Positions 26,501-41,500 of a stretch of 64,000 nt of DNA are shown in pieces. The position numbers and the translations under genes were made by a program. Position 1 is the first letter of the stretch, and every line of letters begins with the position of its first letter. The DNA comes from Pachypanchax playfairii (taxonomy: Eukaryota > Chordata > Actinopteri > Cyprinodontiformes > Aplocheilidae). The notes under the pieces are model-generated. The model saw only the letters and a program-made list of their open reading frames with translations, had not been told where the DNA came from and made no database searches. The stretch covers positions 1,450,821 to 1,514,820 of the forward strand of contig SSNP01000131.1 of the NCBI GenBank assembly GCA_006937955.1. Direction: 5' to 3'.

Positions 26501-29500
26501 TCACCTGTAAGTAAACATGATAGTGTTATGCAGGTTGAGGATGGGTCAAATGCAGAGCCTGAATTTACCCAAGAGGGATCAGTACTTCAGAAATAACCAC
26601 TAAGTCATGAACTTTATGCAACAGGGAACCTTTAAGACATATTTTACATGCTGTTTGACCCAAAAAGCAACAGCAACCCAGATATGAAAGAGGAGGTGAA
26701 GACATTGTTTAATATTGTAGCCTGAGCTTGCTTGTTTGATAACTTCACAGAAAAACAGTGAAATAATGGCTTGATCTTATCCTACATATAATCTTAGAAA
26801 AGATTTGACTCCCACAAATGAACGATAGGTTTGTTTAGTTTGCAGTTTGTTTGCTCAGCTCTCGTGTGCTTTGATTAATCCTATCAAAGAGAACGCATTC
26901 TTCCTGACTTCAGAACATCACTTTTTTTTTACGGATGTTGATCCTTTTTGGAATGTAGACAGGAGAAGCATTGACGTTTATACACTTCTATTGTTACCTC
27001 AACATCAGGGTCTGAGGGCGGGCTCTGCTTCTCAGGTGTCGCCGGCTCTGCTGTTCTGCAAAGATTTCTGATAAAATACCGGGGTCTTATCTGCAGGCAC
27101 CTCCTCCCACTCATTATCCTCATCCAGAGGGGTGTTGGTCTCAAAATTAAAGTTCAACCTCTGCTGGTCTTGTTCATAAATCTCCCGTAACTTGGCTTAA
27201 TGCAGGTTTTATTAGGTATGTTACTCAGACAGTTGTAGTGGTGCTGCACAGCGGGGAGGAAGCAGGAAGCCATGCTCTCATAGGCTAGCTGTCAGCCAAT
27301 CTGAGTCCAACAGATTAGCATAATGAATATTAATGAGTACAGGCCCAAATCCAGGTCAATTTTCAAGCAGTCAGATTACTTTGAGCTTGAAAGTCTGGAA
27401 ATTAGTTTTCGCTAACATTTTCTTATATATAAAATATCTCAGATTACAGGTCAATACTTCAGAAATAACTACAAAGTCATGAAATTTGTGTGACAGGGCC
27501 CCTTTAAAGACACAAACTGCCTGTTTGAAGGAGTTGAATCTGTTTTCAGAGGGCTGTAAGGTTAAGCAGCTGCTTGTCGATGTGTGAAACGAATGAGCAA
27601 CCTTGTTTCGATCCAGTGATGCTTTTATGTAGAACAAACAAAGAACACAAGTATTTGCACTAATATACCTTTTCATGAGAGAACACAGCTGGCGGTTCAC
27701 CCAGTTACTTCTCAACTCTGTGAACCAGGATGTGTGAATACAGGGAGCACAAACACTCGTCACCCGGGACTCTGAGGGGTGTCAGCTGAAAATCAAACAG
27801 CTCTGTTTTCACCCGTTCACAGAAAGTATGATCTGAGTGGGATTCAGCACACATTTCCTCATCATTTAGAAGGAAAATACATTCATGGATTGGGTTACAT
27901 GACACTGGTATTGTTTGACCAATAGGTTGCTGTGGATAGATTTTAAAATCCACTTAAAGATGTTGTGTGTACAAGCTGTTAACAGAAGCTTTAGTTTCCA
28001 CTTAGGTAAAGATGTAATAAATGCTCCACATGCAGCACAGATTGTTGTAATGAATGGATTCCCTATTTGTTTCTGTCTCTCCGGTGTTCTGCTGCTGGTT
28101 TTGACTCTGTGCCCCTTGTAGCATGAGCTTGTAGATGCAGAGTCCTCCCTGAGGTGGAGATCTGGTAATTGACTTCATAATGTTAAATTTCCTGCTTGGC
28201 TGACAGGAACGTTTCTCAGGACCAGTTGTAATTAAACCTGTTGGTGTTCTCTCTGACATCAGGGCTTTGTGTGTGTTTAAAGCAGAAAAGCTTGTGTATG
28301 TGTAGTTCCTACAGTTTACTCTTCATCTCTTTAACCCTTTTTGTTGTTTTTAAACAGTTTATGGTTGACTGCTTACTTGTATTGGTATAAAACAAACATA
28401 CGCTCTTCTCTATGTGCGCTTCACATATCGTTTGAGGCTGTAACCCTACACTCAGCCCGAGGAGTCGGTTAACAAGGTTTGGATTTCAACCTTTTATTCT
28501 GCTGCTGTGGCTGTTTACAGGTGAAGTTACTGCCCTGGCTGTTTGGTAAAGGTTTCATTTCCTTGTGTCAACTTTAAACTTCTTGTTTCTGCTACTCTAT
28601 TTGCTAGAAATCTTTCCTCTTTTTGATAAATGAGATACTTTGTTGAACTGAGTGTGGAGAGGTTTTTACACCTGGAAAGGACTTTTTCTGTCTCTCCGCT
28701 TTAGAACAAGAAAAAGAACATGCTTTTCACCTGATTATATGTATATTTAAACAATGATGGAGAATTTCTCTCAGAGCAGAAGATACAGAAACAAATCAGT
28801 GTCCTCATGAAGCAGCTTCTTCAGTCCAGAACAGGTTGAAGAAGCAGCAGGAAACCTGATCTGTTACTCTGAGGTTGATTAGAGAGGCTGGCAGGACAGA
28901 GTAGAGCACAGAGCTTTTCATCACGGTGACTAACGGCAGTGCTGATTTGCTGACACACACAGCTGCGATAGATCTGATGCAGAGTGGATCAGTGTAGCGT
29001 CACTGCTCAGAGACTCAGAGAGGGGGGAGGAGGCAAAAAGGGTATCATGCTGCAGCTGAATCCCTTGCAATGCGGGGTGTGTCCCTCCATCAGCAGCTTG
29101 TCTGTCCCTCTGCATTTCTTTTTCAACTCCTGGGGGTCCCGTTACCAGGAATGAGCCCTCTGGAGCGGCTGTGATGCTACGCTAGGTTTTGGAAAACGAA
29201 CCCCCACCGTAGGAAAGGAACTGCAGCGTTCATGGTGAGTGAGCAGCAGTGACCCTCCGTCCCTTTCCCTGTCTGAGAGAGGACGTTAGTTCAAGCTCGA
29301 AGGACGGCTCAGGTTTCACATAATAGCTTCTTTCAGCTTTTTGAAGCCTTGTGCTTTGTGTGGAGAGAAGGGTGATTATGATCTGGATGTCTGTCTCCAG
29401 AAAGATAAAAATGTCCCATTCCCAGGATGTGTTGATGGACTAATGTCCAGCCAGGAAATGAAACATCATCTCTGCATGAATTCAAGCTTCCACTTACAAC

Positions 29501-32500
29501 AGAGACACGTGTGGCAGTGTTAGAGTGCCATCTATTTTCTGTTTGAGCTTTTTGAAGCATTCGAGGGATTTCCTCCTGCTGTTAACACTGATGCTTTTAA
29601 AGAGACACGACTCATTTGGGTTTTTATTTATTTCCTTTTTCTAGTAAAGCCTGTTTAGATTAAACGTATCTGGGTGTAACAGATCTGTCATCACATTCTG
29701 TCTTTTCCCAAATTATTCCAGCGTTTTTTATTGACTGTTTTACAACTCCTCTGTATAACTAAATCAGCTTAATGTTACATTCAGGTCGTAATGTTTCTGT
29801 TAGTGTCTGGAAGAAAACAGATGAAACTGTCATTCAAATGCGATCTTAAGTTCCACTTTACAAAAACTCTTTGTTTTTTTTTATGTTTATTCAAATGCAG
29901 CAAAAACAATTTTGATGATTTTCTCTCGTCAGCTGCATTTTATGTGTTAATGTCCATCTATTCAAAATAAGATTAGGATTGGAGGAATGTGGATCTAGTA
30001 AAGAATGAAAATTATTCCAGTTGTTTGGTTCTTCCCCTGGGAGCCTGAGGGTCTTGGCTGTTCCCAGGACTATCACAAGCACTCTGATAACCGCAGGAAT
30101 CACTAAGACCTTGACTTTCCTCAGCTTCCTCAAAATCTCATGCTGTCCTACTTCAGGTCCCACCAACCTACTGAGAGCTACTTCATGGGTACTACTAACC
30201 CTAAACTAAGTGCAGTGCCTTTTAGAATGAAATACTTTTATTTATCTGCAACATTGGGTTTTATAATTAAAGTTTTATAATAAATGTTCTCAAAATGACA
30301 TTTTTTCTTTATTTCTTTAAAAAAAATACATTTAGCAGTGTGGCTTTCCTAAGAGTCTATGTAACCTGTTCTGAAATGGTTCTATTATAGTTTATATATC
30401 ACAATGTATATCGTTATCACAAGAGACTGCAATGAAATGCAAAATGCAATATGAATTTCAGGCCATATCGCCCATCCCTACCCTGACTGCAGGACCTCCA
30501 GCCTGTGCTACATTCCAGTCACTTGGTCGTGGCATTCCGTTTGCTGCGTGTTCCGTTTGTTCCATGTTTTGTTCCTGCATCTTCCATCCTGTTATGTGCT
30601 GGACTGTTTCAGGTCCTGTCTATAGATCATGTAATCCATTGCTCTTGTGCTGGCATGTTTAGTTACTCTGTGCTGTCCTTCAGTCCATGAGGGTTCCTCT
30701 TGCTCTCATCAACATCAGGTCTCACCTGATAGAGGCACTTACTTTAAAGTTCATGGATGGAGGTGTGTTTCAGATGCGCTCCATGGTCTTTGTTGTTTTG
30801 TCCTGATAATCTGTAGTAATCTCCCCCTCTCAAGATACAGCAGTGAGATCCAATCCTGGTACCTCAAAGCTTTTTAAATGTTTATTGAATGGGTATTTTA
30901 ACAGGCTTCTGCAGAGTTTGAGAACATGCTTAGCAGGTAATTTCAACATTTAATCGCGTGTGTTTAAAAATAATTTATTGTGCCTCAAGAACAAGGACTG
31001 GACATGGTTGCACTGCCACAGGATGCTGAACTAGTGTTTAAACTTTTCATTCAACAAGAAGAAAAAAACTGCAGTTTATCGCTCTAAAACTTTGATCAAT
31101 TAAGAAGAATTTTGCTTTATTTGAATCCAGAATTTAGGTGTTTATAGTCCTGAACACAGATTACTCTCCGTTGCTTAATACCTGTTGAGAGGTGCAGAAG
31201 TCATATTAACAGTTACAGGAATTGTTTGATTGCAGTGATTACCTCAAAAAGGTGTGCAACAAAATATTAAGTTAGGGGTCCCATCACTTTTGTCCAGGCC
31301 TCTTCCATGAGTTTATTTTTAATTAATTTCATTGAAGCATGTTTGAAAAGCAATGTCTGACTTTTATTGGTTAACATTCATACAATTTGTATTTATTATT
31401 GCTTTTGTCAGATTCTGTGACCATTGTGAGTTTTTCTTTCATTGACTGAAGGGTACCAACAATTTTGTCCACATCTGTATTTGTAAGATGTGTTTCAGTC
31501 TCCTGTTTGTCCTGGTTTGTCAGATAAAATTAATAGTCAGTATTAAAAAAAAAAAACCTAAAGGCCGAAGGGATAAAGATCTCCTTAGACAGACGAGCTT
31601 CTCGCTGCAGCTGCTTCTCTGTTCTGTCAGGATGATGACGAGGAGGGTGTGTTTAGTGTTAGCAGCTTCCTCCTCATCTCATGCTTCATCTCAGTTCTGA
31701 GTTCTCCTACCAAGCATCGTGCAGGTCTTAACCACCTGTTAGTCTGTAATGTAGTTTAGATCATAACACTTACAATGATGGTTTCATAGAAGATGTTCAG
31801 CGTTTCACTGGAGGAGCTACATGTCTTTGAAAGGACACCTTGTGTGTATGAGCAGACCTGTCTAGCTCCTCATCCAGTACCACCCAGTAACTGCAGGTCT
31901 GTTGGCTGGTCGGGTTTTTGGCTACAATCCAACAGTGAACAGAGTGCCTGAGTACAAGAAGAACAGCTAGTGGGAGATTTGTGGTAATGTCTCCCTTGTC
32001 TGCTCTTCAGTCTGCAGCAATGCTGCATCAAGATAAAAAAATCCTCCTAGTCAGTAATTCTTTAATTCATCTAATGAGAATAATTTGACTTGTTTCAAAC
32101 ATCATTCTTCACTTTAACAGCTGCTGGGAGCTCCACGTCTCTTAAATGTCATGATGAGCTCGAGCTGTTTACATAATGAGCAGAATTGGATTTAATTGAA
32201 GAAAGATGCTAATGAGGGAGTGAGTACTCAGCTGGTGAAACGTATTTCTTTATAAACTGGATCTGTAGAAAAAGTTACTGGATATTCTTCATGTCCCTGA
32301 GTTTACCATCTGATGAGTAAACTGTCACTGCTCTGATATTTCAGAGATTTCCTTCGGATACAGTTAAAGCTCTCCAAATCATAACATTTGTGAGATGTTA
32401 AAGGCCTGATGATGAGATTCTAACTTTCATGACCAGTTTTTATTTGATTTGTGTTGCTCTCAGTTTTGAAACATTTGCCGTAAGAAAATTCAAAGAAAGA

Positions 32501-35500
32501 CCAGACTTGTAGTTTTAGCATCAGCTGTTTTGACTCATGAGAATTTATATTATTTTTGGGTCATATTTCACTCAGCATTCTGACTTTTGGAAGGATATAA
32601 AGTGAATTTTACTTTTTAGTGCTTGTTGTAAGAATTATCTGCATTATCAGGAAAAATTGGTATGACTGTAAACTTTTTGGAGTTGCTGCCAACAAACAGA
32701 CTCAACTGTTCCAAACTCAATGAAAGCATGTGACTCACCCACTGATTATTCTGTGCTGTTCACTTCCCTCGGGCAACTTCCAGTTTGTTACACCATGAAA
32801 CCAGGCCAGTCACCCTGCTGTCGCCTTTTATCTACACTTTACATTATTTATCAAGTTGGGTGTGTTTCCATGACGATTTAATGCTGAGACAGTCTGTGGA
32901 GGCACAGGATGAAGGGCGGTTTTATTCTGGTGCAGATTTATGTGAGACTTTGAGTTAGTGTCATGTTGTTGCATCCTGACGAGCTGGTAAATCCTCCTGC
33001 TTGTTACTAAGACATGCAGGTTTCATCTGTAAAAAGCAATTAGCAGCAAGTCAGTGGAGCCAGACACCTAGAGAGCTCTTACATCTCTTCCATGAAACTG
33101 GAGAACATGATTGAAAGGTAGTTTTACGAAACATGTTTCCGTGGTGTCGGGTTATCATGGGATAAAGTTGCTATTCCAGCAAAAAGTCAAGCTTTGCTTT
33201 GGAGTTTTGAATTAATGAAATGTGGAACTTTATTTGGTGACTCATTTACCACCAAGTTTGCTTACTAATGAAAATATTTCCAAAAATACTGAGGTGTCAC
33301 ATGAACATTAATGACATCATATCTGTAAGCTGCTATCACAGCTCCAACTCTCCTGGGAAAGTATTCCACCAGGTTTAGGAGTGTATTTGGGAATTTTTCT
33401 GTGTTTTTTCCTGAACAATTAGTGAGGTCAGACCGATGTTGAATGAGAAGGCCTAGCTCACAGTGTCTGATCTATCAGGTTGAGGTCAGGACTCATGCCA
33501 TGTCAGAACAGTGAAGAAGCATCACCAAGTATTTCCTACAAGGTTTGGAGCATGAAATAGTACAAAATGTCTCTGTTAGCTGGAGCATTAAAGGTTCTTT
33601 CACTGGAAGTGAAGGGTGGAGCCCAATTCCATAAACACATGCCCTCACCCGTATTCCTTTTCTACCAAACTACATGATGCAGTCAAGCAAACACAGTTGT
33701 CCTGGCAACCACCAAGCCAGACTCACCTGTGCTTATTGCCCAGGTGGCATCCTATCAACAAACCGAGCTCCTGAGAGCCAACTGTGCTTTAACAGATGTT
33801 TCTCGAAGCAGTCTGCATGTGCGGACGCTTGATTTCTACACCTGTGTCCGCCTGAGACCTGAGAGTAACGTGGCAGTTGTTTCTCAGCCCTAACACATTT
33901 TACTTCACTTCACTTATGGTCAAATGTCTGAATTCTCCTTTTCAGTCCATGTTTGTGTTTCATCATGCTGCTGGACTGCAGCTGAGCTGAGGCTGCCACG
34001 TGTTTTCTTCTTCACATCCTCTGCTCTAACCTTGCCTGTCCTCTCTCTCTCTCTCTCTCTCTCTGACGTATCTGTCTTGTCCACGGCACTACGGTTCTAG
34101 TTTATCTGTATTACTGACCGTCAGCTGGTCCTGGTCTTTAATCAGTAATAAACCGCAGTGCATCACATGCTTACTTAGTTTCTATTAAAACATACAACCT
34201 TTATCAGTCACTTCTAGCATATCTATGATGAATACTTGAGTGATGCATCTTTTACAATCTTTCTCATTTAAGTAATGTCTTTAACAATACTCAGATTACT
34301 TTTTAAAATTTGGTCACAAAGTATTTTTTTCAGTGTCAATCAATTGAACTTTGGCCACGAGCATTGTTCACAGACCTGATTGGATTCAACATCATTTCTG
34401 GATTTCTCTTCAAACTTTACACAATGAGAGATCCTGTAACAACATTCAAGACTGATCACATGATAGTTTTTATTAACAGGCTCATTACCAGCCCTATGAA
34501 AACAAAATAAAAACCATCCCTCTTTTTTTACCTTTTATTTCTCAAACTGCTGGTTCTCTCTTTGGATTTTAACCACAAAGTTTATGTTCTGTCTCCTTCA
34601 GCCAGACTCATTTACACTGCCATGTTGGGTTTTTAAACACTGACACTGTGATCACAGCCAGCAGTCTTCATGTTGCTGTTTAACTATCCAACCTCCTGAT
34701 TTTCATCTCCAGATTCATCACCCACACAGCCTCCAGCCTCTCACTGAGCTCAAACATCTGTGTCCTTAAACCTCCTCTATCTGTTTGTTCCATCATGATT
34801 TATCTGTTTTTATCACTGCTGTGAGTTACTGTTCAGAAAATGTAAAGCCTTTTTCGGGGTCCCTGCTTTTGTTAAGATAAACCTCCAATGAAACAAAGCG
34901 ATGAACCACAGGAGAAGTTCAACCTTCTCGTGTGTGACGGTAGTTTTATTGATGTAATCCTGCAACATGAAATGACAGGTTGTTGGTCTTCCAATAGGAG
35001 GTTACACTCAGACTTCAACAAAACCTGTTCATACCTGTTAAAACAGCTGGACAGAATGTTTAAATCTTATTCAGTCTCTTTTAACTTCCTTTAACTGCTT
35101 ATCAGAATTTTTTATTTTTAGACTTTAAATTAAGCTAACTTGCTACTAGCTGCTTTGTTTCTACACTGTTAGAGTCTTAAGTATTCACAACAGAAAATAT
35201 CAGTATCAGAGTTGTATTCTTGGTTCTACTGAGAGGTGGGTTCTGAAAACTGTGTCCTGCTGACTGTTTGGTCTGTCACTTTTCCCAAAGATTGAAAAAC
35301 CTTCTCAGATTTTAAACAGTTTGTTATGAATGTTGGTTTGTACATTTAGGACCCCAGAAATTGAGACAAAACCACCAAAAATAGTCCAGTCCCTCATTCT
35401 GTCTTTAGTTTTTGTGCATGTTGAAATCTCATGTTAAGTCGTGTGTGTTTGCTTCCATCCTTTATGCTAAGCTAACCTTAGCATCTATCTCCAAAGAGTC

Positions 35501-38500
35501 TTTCTCCTACAACACTGTCAACTTGTTTTCAGTCATCATGAAACATTGTGTGTCCATTATGATTGAAATGTGATGACACGTACAAACATCTGGCTGGTGT
35601 GTAAAGATACACAGAGCACTAGAACCTCCCTAAAACATTCAACCTCTGCTCTTCTGTTCGCATGCTTGATTCAGGATGCTGGTGCCGTATGAACAAACCT
35701 GTAGCAGCAATTTGTGAGTGGACCTCATTATTAACCAGCTTAGTACCAAATACATGTAGCATCAGTTTGCAATTTGTTTCTAATGGATTTGGAAGGTGTG
35801 AAATCTTCAGGAAGACTCTGTGTCCTCTGTGATGAAACTCTCACATGCATCCTGTAAGTCAGCTGATTGGAGGCCTGGTGTTAAACTGCTTTCCAGTCCT
35901 GACTGTAACACGGTGTCACATGGGTTCCTCTCTCAGCGTTGGGGCTGAAGCTGCTCGCTCATTAGACGGCAGCTGAAATGTTCAGTCACAGGCGCTTCGT
36001 CACGAGGTTGTCAGGTTAATTCCTGATGTTGCTGTTTACACATGGTCTATCTCTAGTTTGTTTTTCTCTTTTGTTACCTTGTTTTTCTCATTTCCAGTGG
36101 AAAATACACAAGTATTTACAGGGTTTGGAGTCATGTGTTTCATGTCCTGCTCACAATTTTTTAAAATTTATTTCACAGTCTAATCTATTTGCTATAAGCA
36201 CAAAATCTGCAGTTTGATGATAAACAGCCCAAATGATGCTGAGCTTAAGGTTAAAATGAGAGGTGGCACATGGATTGATGCTTGGTGTGTCTTTGCTTTT
36301 CATGTGTATTTATGTAAATGTTTCTTTCAACAGGAATATGAAACAAAGAGTGGCAAAGCTGGACCTGGCAATCCCACCTCTCCCAGGCAGGGTGTAAGAA
36401 AAAACCTGGACTTTGAGCCGCTGTCCACCACCGCGCTGATACTCGAGGACAGGCCTGCGTACGTACAAATCCAATTCCACACATTCTTCCTGTAGAGCCT
36501 CTGACTTCACACTCCCTCTCTCACAGCGTGGTTGTTTTTCCTTTCGTATCTTTCATGACTGCGTTTGGTACTTACACTGTCTGTTTGTGTCACAGCTGGG
36601 AGAAGAGACACTCTGCTGAAAGTTTAATGACCCTTTCTGCGCCCGGCTCAGTCACCCTGCCCGTTACTCCCCCTCCTACCTTTTTGTTTTCACAGTCAGA
36701 TACACCCTGGGGTTTATTTGTCTCTGCTGCTGTGGAGCTTCACAGCTCAGTAAGGAGGAAACAGAGTCTAATATAGACAAACACCAGATTCTCCTACAGC
36801 TGCGGCTCATTTTGCTACATGCAAACTCTGCTATATTTATCTTGTTCCCTCGTTACTTTACCTTCTTCAAGTAATATTTAACAGAGTATATAATATATTG
36901 TATTGTATAATAAGTTTTTTTTTTAACCATACCGCCACAATAAAATACTATTTTTGTTTTTACAGTTTTTTTCACCTCTAGATAAACTGCTAAAACACTA
37001 AATTGGAAAAAGTTCAATTCCCAACTTCTTAAACCAAGTTGTTTTATTAACAAGGAGTGAACTTAACACTCTTTAACACCCCGTGGATTGATGCATGTTG
37101 ATGGTTATAAATCATCTGTGAGAAAATATGAGACTTACCCGGTTTTAGTCCAAAATATAACTTTTATTTAAAAAGCCTAAAATCTACACAGACTTACTGG
37201 ATTTCCTGAACACAGTGCAGGCTTTCAGATGATAAATAATGCAGATGAAGCTCAGAGAACACGTGTGCTAAACCGTTTCCTTTACATCGGTGTGTTTTAC
37301 AGTAATCTGCCCGCTAAGCCTGCAGAGGAGGCCCAGAAACACAAACAGCAGTATGAGGAGATGGTGGCCCAGGCCAAGAAAAGAGGTGAGCTGTTTGCCT
37401 TCCACTGCAGGTTCTGTTCACTTTTTTCTGTTTCCTCTATTTATATTTAAACACCTGTTTTCTGCAGAGCTGAGGGAAGCTCAGAAAAGGAAGAAGCAGC
37501 TGGAGGATCGATGTAAGCTTGAAGAGAGCATAGGCACAGCGGCCCAAACCTGGAACCAGGAGATCTTACCTAACTGGAGTACAATGTGAGCACAACACCA
37601 GCTAAGGTTACAGAGAGTTCAACAGGAAAAACAAGCACTCTAATAACCTTCTGAGACCCTGAGATTTGTCTTGGATAGAAGTTGTTTTTATCAGATGTGG
37701 CGACAGAAAAACATCAAATTGAATCCATGATTTCAACTTGATTGGGGGGAAAACAAAAACAGCAGCTTTTTCATTTACAGTTCAACACATTAAATGCGGA
37801 TTTTTTAGCTTCAGTCTACATTTTATCGAGTAGACAGAAAGTTCGAGTGCCACTGAGTTGATGTAAATTCGATTCCCTTCTTAAACAAACACCATTTAAT
37901 GTAAACAAATTTTTTAATTTAAGTCCTTGATGTCAGAACTGGCCCTGCTAGTAGTAATACTGGACAGTCTCAAACTTGAGAGTAAACATGACAGTAAACC
38001 ACAACAAAGTGCTTCTTCTGTTAGTGTCTGTTTAAGACCACATGCACATGAAAGAGCTGAGAATCCAGTCCAAGAACTGCAGAAGAGAACTTTCTCTAAG
38101 GTTTCTTCGTCCTAATGTCCTGCACTTCCTGTAGAGTTAGTGACTGATGCAGGAGAAGAGATGACTGCCACCATGTGGCCATAATAAATAATTCATATGT
38201 TTTTGACTTCCTCTGTGTCATTCTGACTGCAGGTGCACGTCTAGACGGGTGAGAGACCTCTGGTGGCAGGGAATCCCCCCGAGCGTCCGAGGCAAAGTGT
38301 GGATTCTGGCCGTGGGCAACGAGCTCAATATCACACATGGTACGCTGTCAGATTAACTGGATTGTCTTTACTAACATGACAGTGATTCATTTAACAAACA
38401 CAAACCTGGGATTCATTTCTGTGTGTTGAAAATGCCACAGAATGTCACCTAAAACTCACCAGCTGGACTGTTTCCTGCTTAAACATGAATAATCATGTGT

Positions 38501-41500
38501 TACCACATTATATTAAACCAGAACGGTCCAGGAGATGAACAGTCTGTCCAGTTTTCACACTTCAGCTGTGTACGGGGATCCTTGTCCCCACAGGAGGACT
38601 CATACACCAAAACACAAAACAATCTCTCTTTCTCTCAGAGACGCACGCACACACAAAGTAACTGAAGCAATTTGTTTGAGTATTATGTGAAAAGGAAAGG
38701 AGAGAGTTTCTATTAGAAAGGGTCACAGTCCAATGATTCCTCTAGTACTCGAGAAAACTCAGAGATTACACACACACAGAAGATTCATTTTTCTCCCACT
38801 GCACAAGCTTCAAATCTGCAGTCTCTGGACTGGGTGCATGCGTATGTGCGTGAGACAGAGAGCGCTCCTTTTCAATTACTGACTGCTGAGCTGTCTCACT
38901 CGACTTTGTGTAACTTTTCCTTGTTAATGGAGCTGCAGCTCTTTTTATCAGGGCACTCTTTGCGTATACACACACACACACACACACACACACCACACAC
39001 AGTGTTCAGTCCTTTTGAGGTTGTTCACCATCTCATCAGCTCCAGTTGAGTTGATTTTATCTGACTTAACTCTCAAACCGCAGTCTCAGAATCAGAAAGT
39101 CGAACCAAACCAGCTTCAAATAAAAAAAAGTTCAACTTTGACACCCGCTGCAGTAAAAAGTGCTGAAACTGCAGTTATTAACAGTTCATCATGGTAACTG
39201 TACATTTGTTTCTTTTTAAACACTCTTTACTGTCCAGCTTGTTAATGTAGAAAACACAGCAGTATGAACCATTAATATTCTTTACGAACATTAACATTAA
39301 GAATTAGCTGCTGGTTGCAGTAGCTCCTACTATTTTTTTCTTCTACAATTTGTTACTTTTGATTAGCCTATTTATAGCTTCGTATAATTTGTTTAAATAT
39401 GTTTATATAGTTTCTTTTTATGCACAACTACAATAATTTCCTGTTTTCCTTATGGTTCTTTTTTTTTTTTTTTATTTACCAACATCAGTTTATGTGTGTA
39501 GTGACCTCCATGTGCATTGTTTAGCCAGGAGCAGCTGCTAGAGCTGCGTGGCGTTATATTGGTCCCCAGGGACACACGTAATCCCTGCAGAGATGCTATG
39601 GAACACTTGCCGTGGATGTGGTGCCGGGATAAGAGACCCTTCAGACCTGTTCTCCCCTCCATCACCAAGGGGAACATAAGATCTCATCCCAACAAAATGG
39701 ATGAGCTGGCGGTGCTCACACAACATCAATGGGAGTACAGAGAGCAGCGTCCTTCTGTTTACTGAGACATGACTCCCACCACCAATCCTTGTCTCTACTG
39801 TGTGTTTGGACAACTTTTACCTTGTTCGGGCAGACAGGATGGAGGACACACACGGGGAGGATATCAACACCATCATAAACTGCAATACAGACTACATACA
39901 TTTCTGTTTTGAGAACACTGTTCCCTCCAGGACTGTGCAGTGTTTCGCAAACACCAAACCATGATCATCTCTGATATTAAGGCTGTCCTGAAGGGAAAGA
40001 GGAGAGCTTTTAAAATCAGGGGACAAGTAGGAGCTGAGGATTGTACAGAAGGAGCTGTAGAGGAAGATTCGAGAGGGAAAGGCCAGCTACAAGAGGAAGC
40101 TGGAGGAGCAGCTGCAGCAATGGGGTGTGGAGAAGCCTGAAAACCATCTCTGTCTTCAAAACACCACATGCACAGGCAGAGGGAAATCAGAAATGAGGCA
40201 ACAATCAATATGTTTGATCAAGCACCCAATCCCCTCCCCCCACAGCTTCATTCAAACACCTCCCACTCCCCACAGCCACAGTCCTTCACACCTCTGACCC
40301 TTCCAACCACCTCTGGCCCTGGACTCTGCCACCACCCCAGCATGGAGCCCCCTGCCCACCCTTCTCCTTTACAGCAACCCAGGTGAGAAACGCGATGAGG
40401 AAGACTAAGCAGCGGGACCAGATGGCATCAGCTTCAGGCTCCTTAAGTCCTGCGCAGACGAACTGTGTGGGGTTATGGAGCAGCATGTCTTCAACCAATG
40501 AGCCTCAAGTTGGGGGTGGTATCGCAGCTCTGGGTGACTTCCTGTGTGGTACCGGTGCCAGAGACCTCAGCATTACAGGCCGGTAGCTCTCGCGTCCCAC
40601 CCGATGAAGACACTGAAGAGACTGATCCTGGAACAACTGCGCGCCACATTAGGACCCTCAATGGATCCGCTGCAGTTTGCCTATCGACCAAGTGGAAGAT
40701 GCAGTCATCTTCCTACTACATCGTGCTTTGGCTCACCTGGAGAAGTCTAGCAGCACTGTGAGAATCATGTACTTTGATTTCTCCAGTGCCTTCAACACCA
40801 TCCAGCCAGTGCTTCTGAAAGACAGACTGAAGAGGGCGGGGTTGGACCGTCATCTGGCAAAGTGGATCCTGCACTATCTCATAACCCGACCCAGTATGTG
40901 AGAACCTGGGACTGTGTATCTAACTTGCTGATCTGCAGTGTGGGAGCCCCTCAGAGGACTGTCATGGCCCCCTTGCTCTTCACTCCCTACACTGCAGTCT
41001 TCAGACACAACACAGACAGCTGTGTTCTGTAGAGGTTCTCCGATAGATGACTGCGATTTTCGGCCTGATCACTGAGTACGACAACACAGAGGACTGGCAC
41101 AGAACTTCATGGGCTGGTGTCTACAAAAACACCCCCTGATCAACACCTGTCCTAGTCTGGACTCGGTGAAGGAGGTGGGTGACAGAACGGTCCAGGCAAA
41201 CTCACATCTATGTCATCCAGGGGAGAGCAGCTTCAGCAACAGACTGATCCACCCTCGCTGTGTGAAGGAGAGATACACCAAGTCTTTCCTCCCTGCTGCT
41301 GTCAGTCTTTACAATAAACAAAAAACAGTTCAGATCTGAAACCTGGACCTGTCACCTCTTAAACTTCAATATTAACATAATTCTTATTTTGTGCAATTAT
41401 TAAAAGTAAGTCACTATTCACTATGCACGCTTCTGTTATTTATTCTCTATCCCCATTTACACTCATTTATAAATACATTTTAGCTGCTACATTTTGTCTG

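Larger units (their letters stand above)
26130..36333 (+). other. tbc1d14 intron 3
   Basis: This 10.2-kb intron holds copies of a dispersed repeat (26574-26645, about 27050-27510), a candidate alternative first exon (29151-29234), a CT dinucleotide run (34041-34064) and a Tc1 remnant (33326-33630). The remaining stretches 27511-29150, 29235-33325, 33631-34040 and 34065-36333 show no gene. Confidence 0.6.

Noticed and set aside
29172..29174. In-frame TGA between MSPLERL and an open frame, as a possible selenocysteine codon
   Set aside because: No selenocysteine insertion element context can be shown and TBC1D14 is not a selenoprotein; an upstream ORF before the real ATG explains it better.
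39873..40208. 111-codon minus-strand frame in tbc1d14 intron 7
   Set aside because: It is antisense to the decayed LINE and has no family signature.
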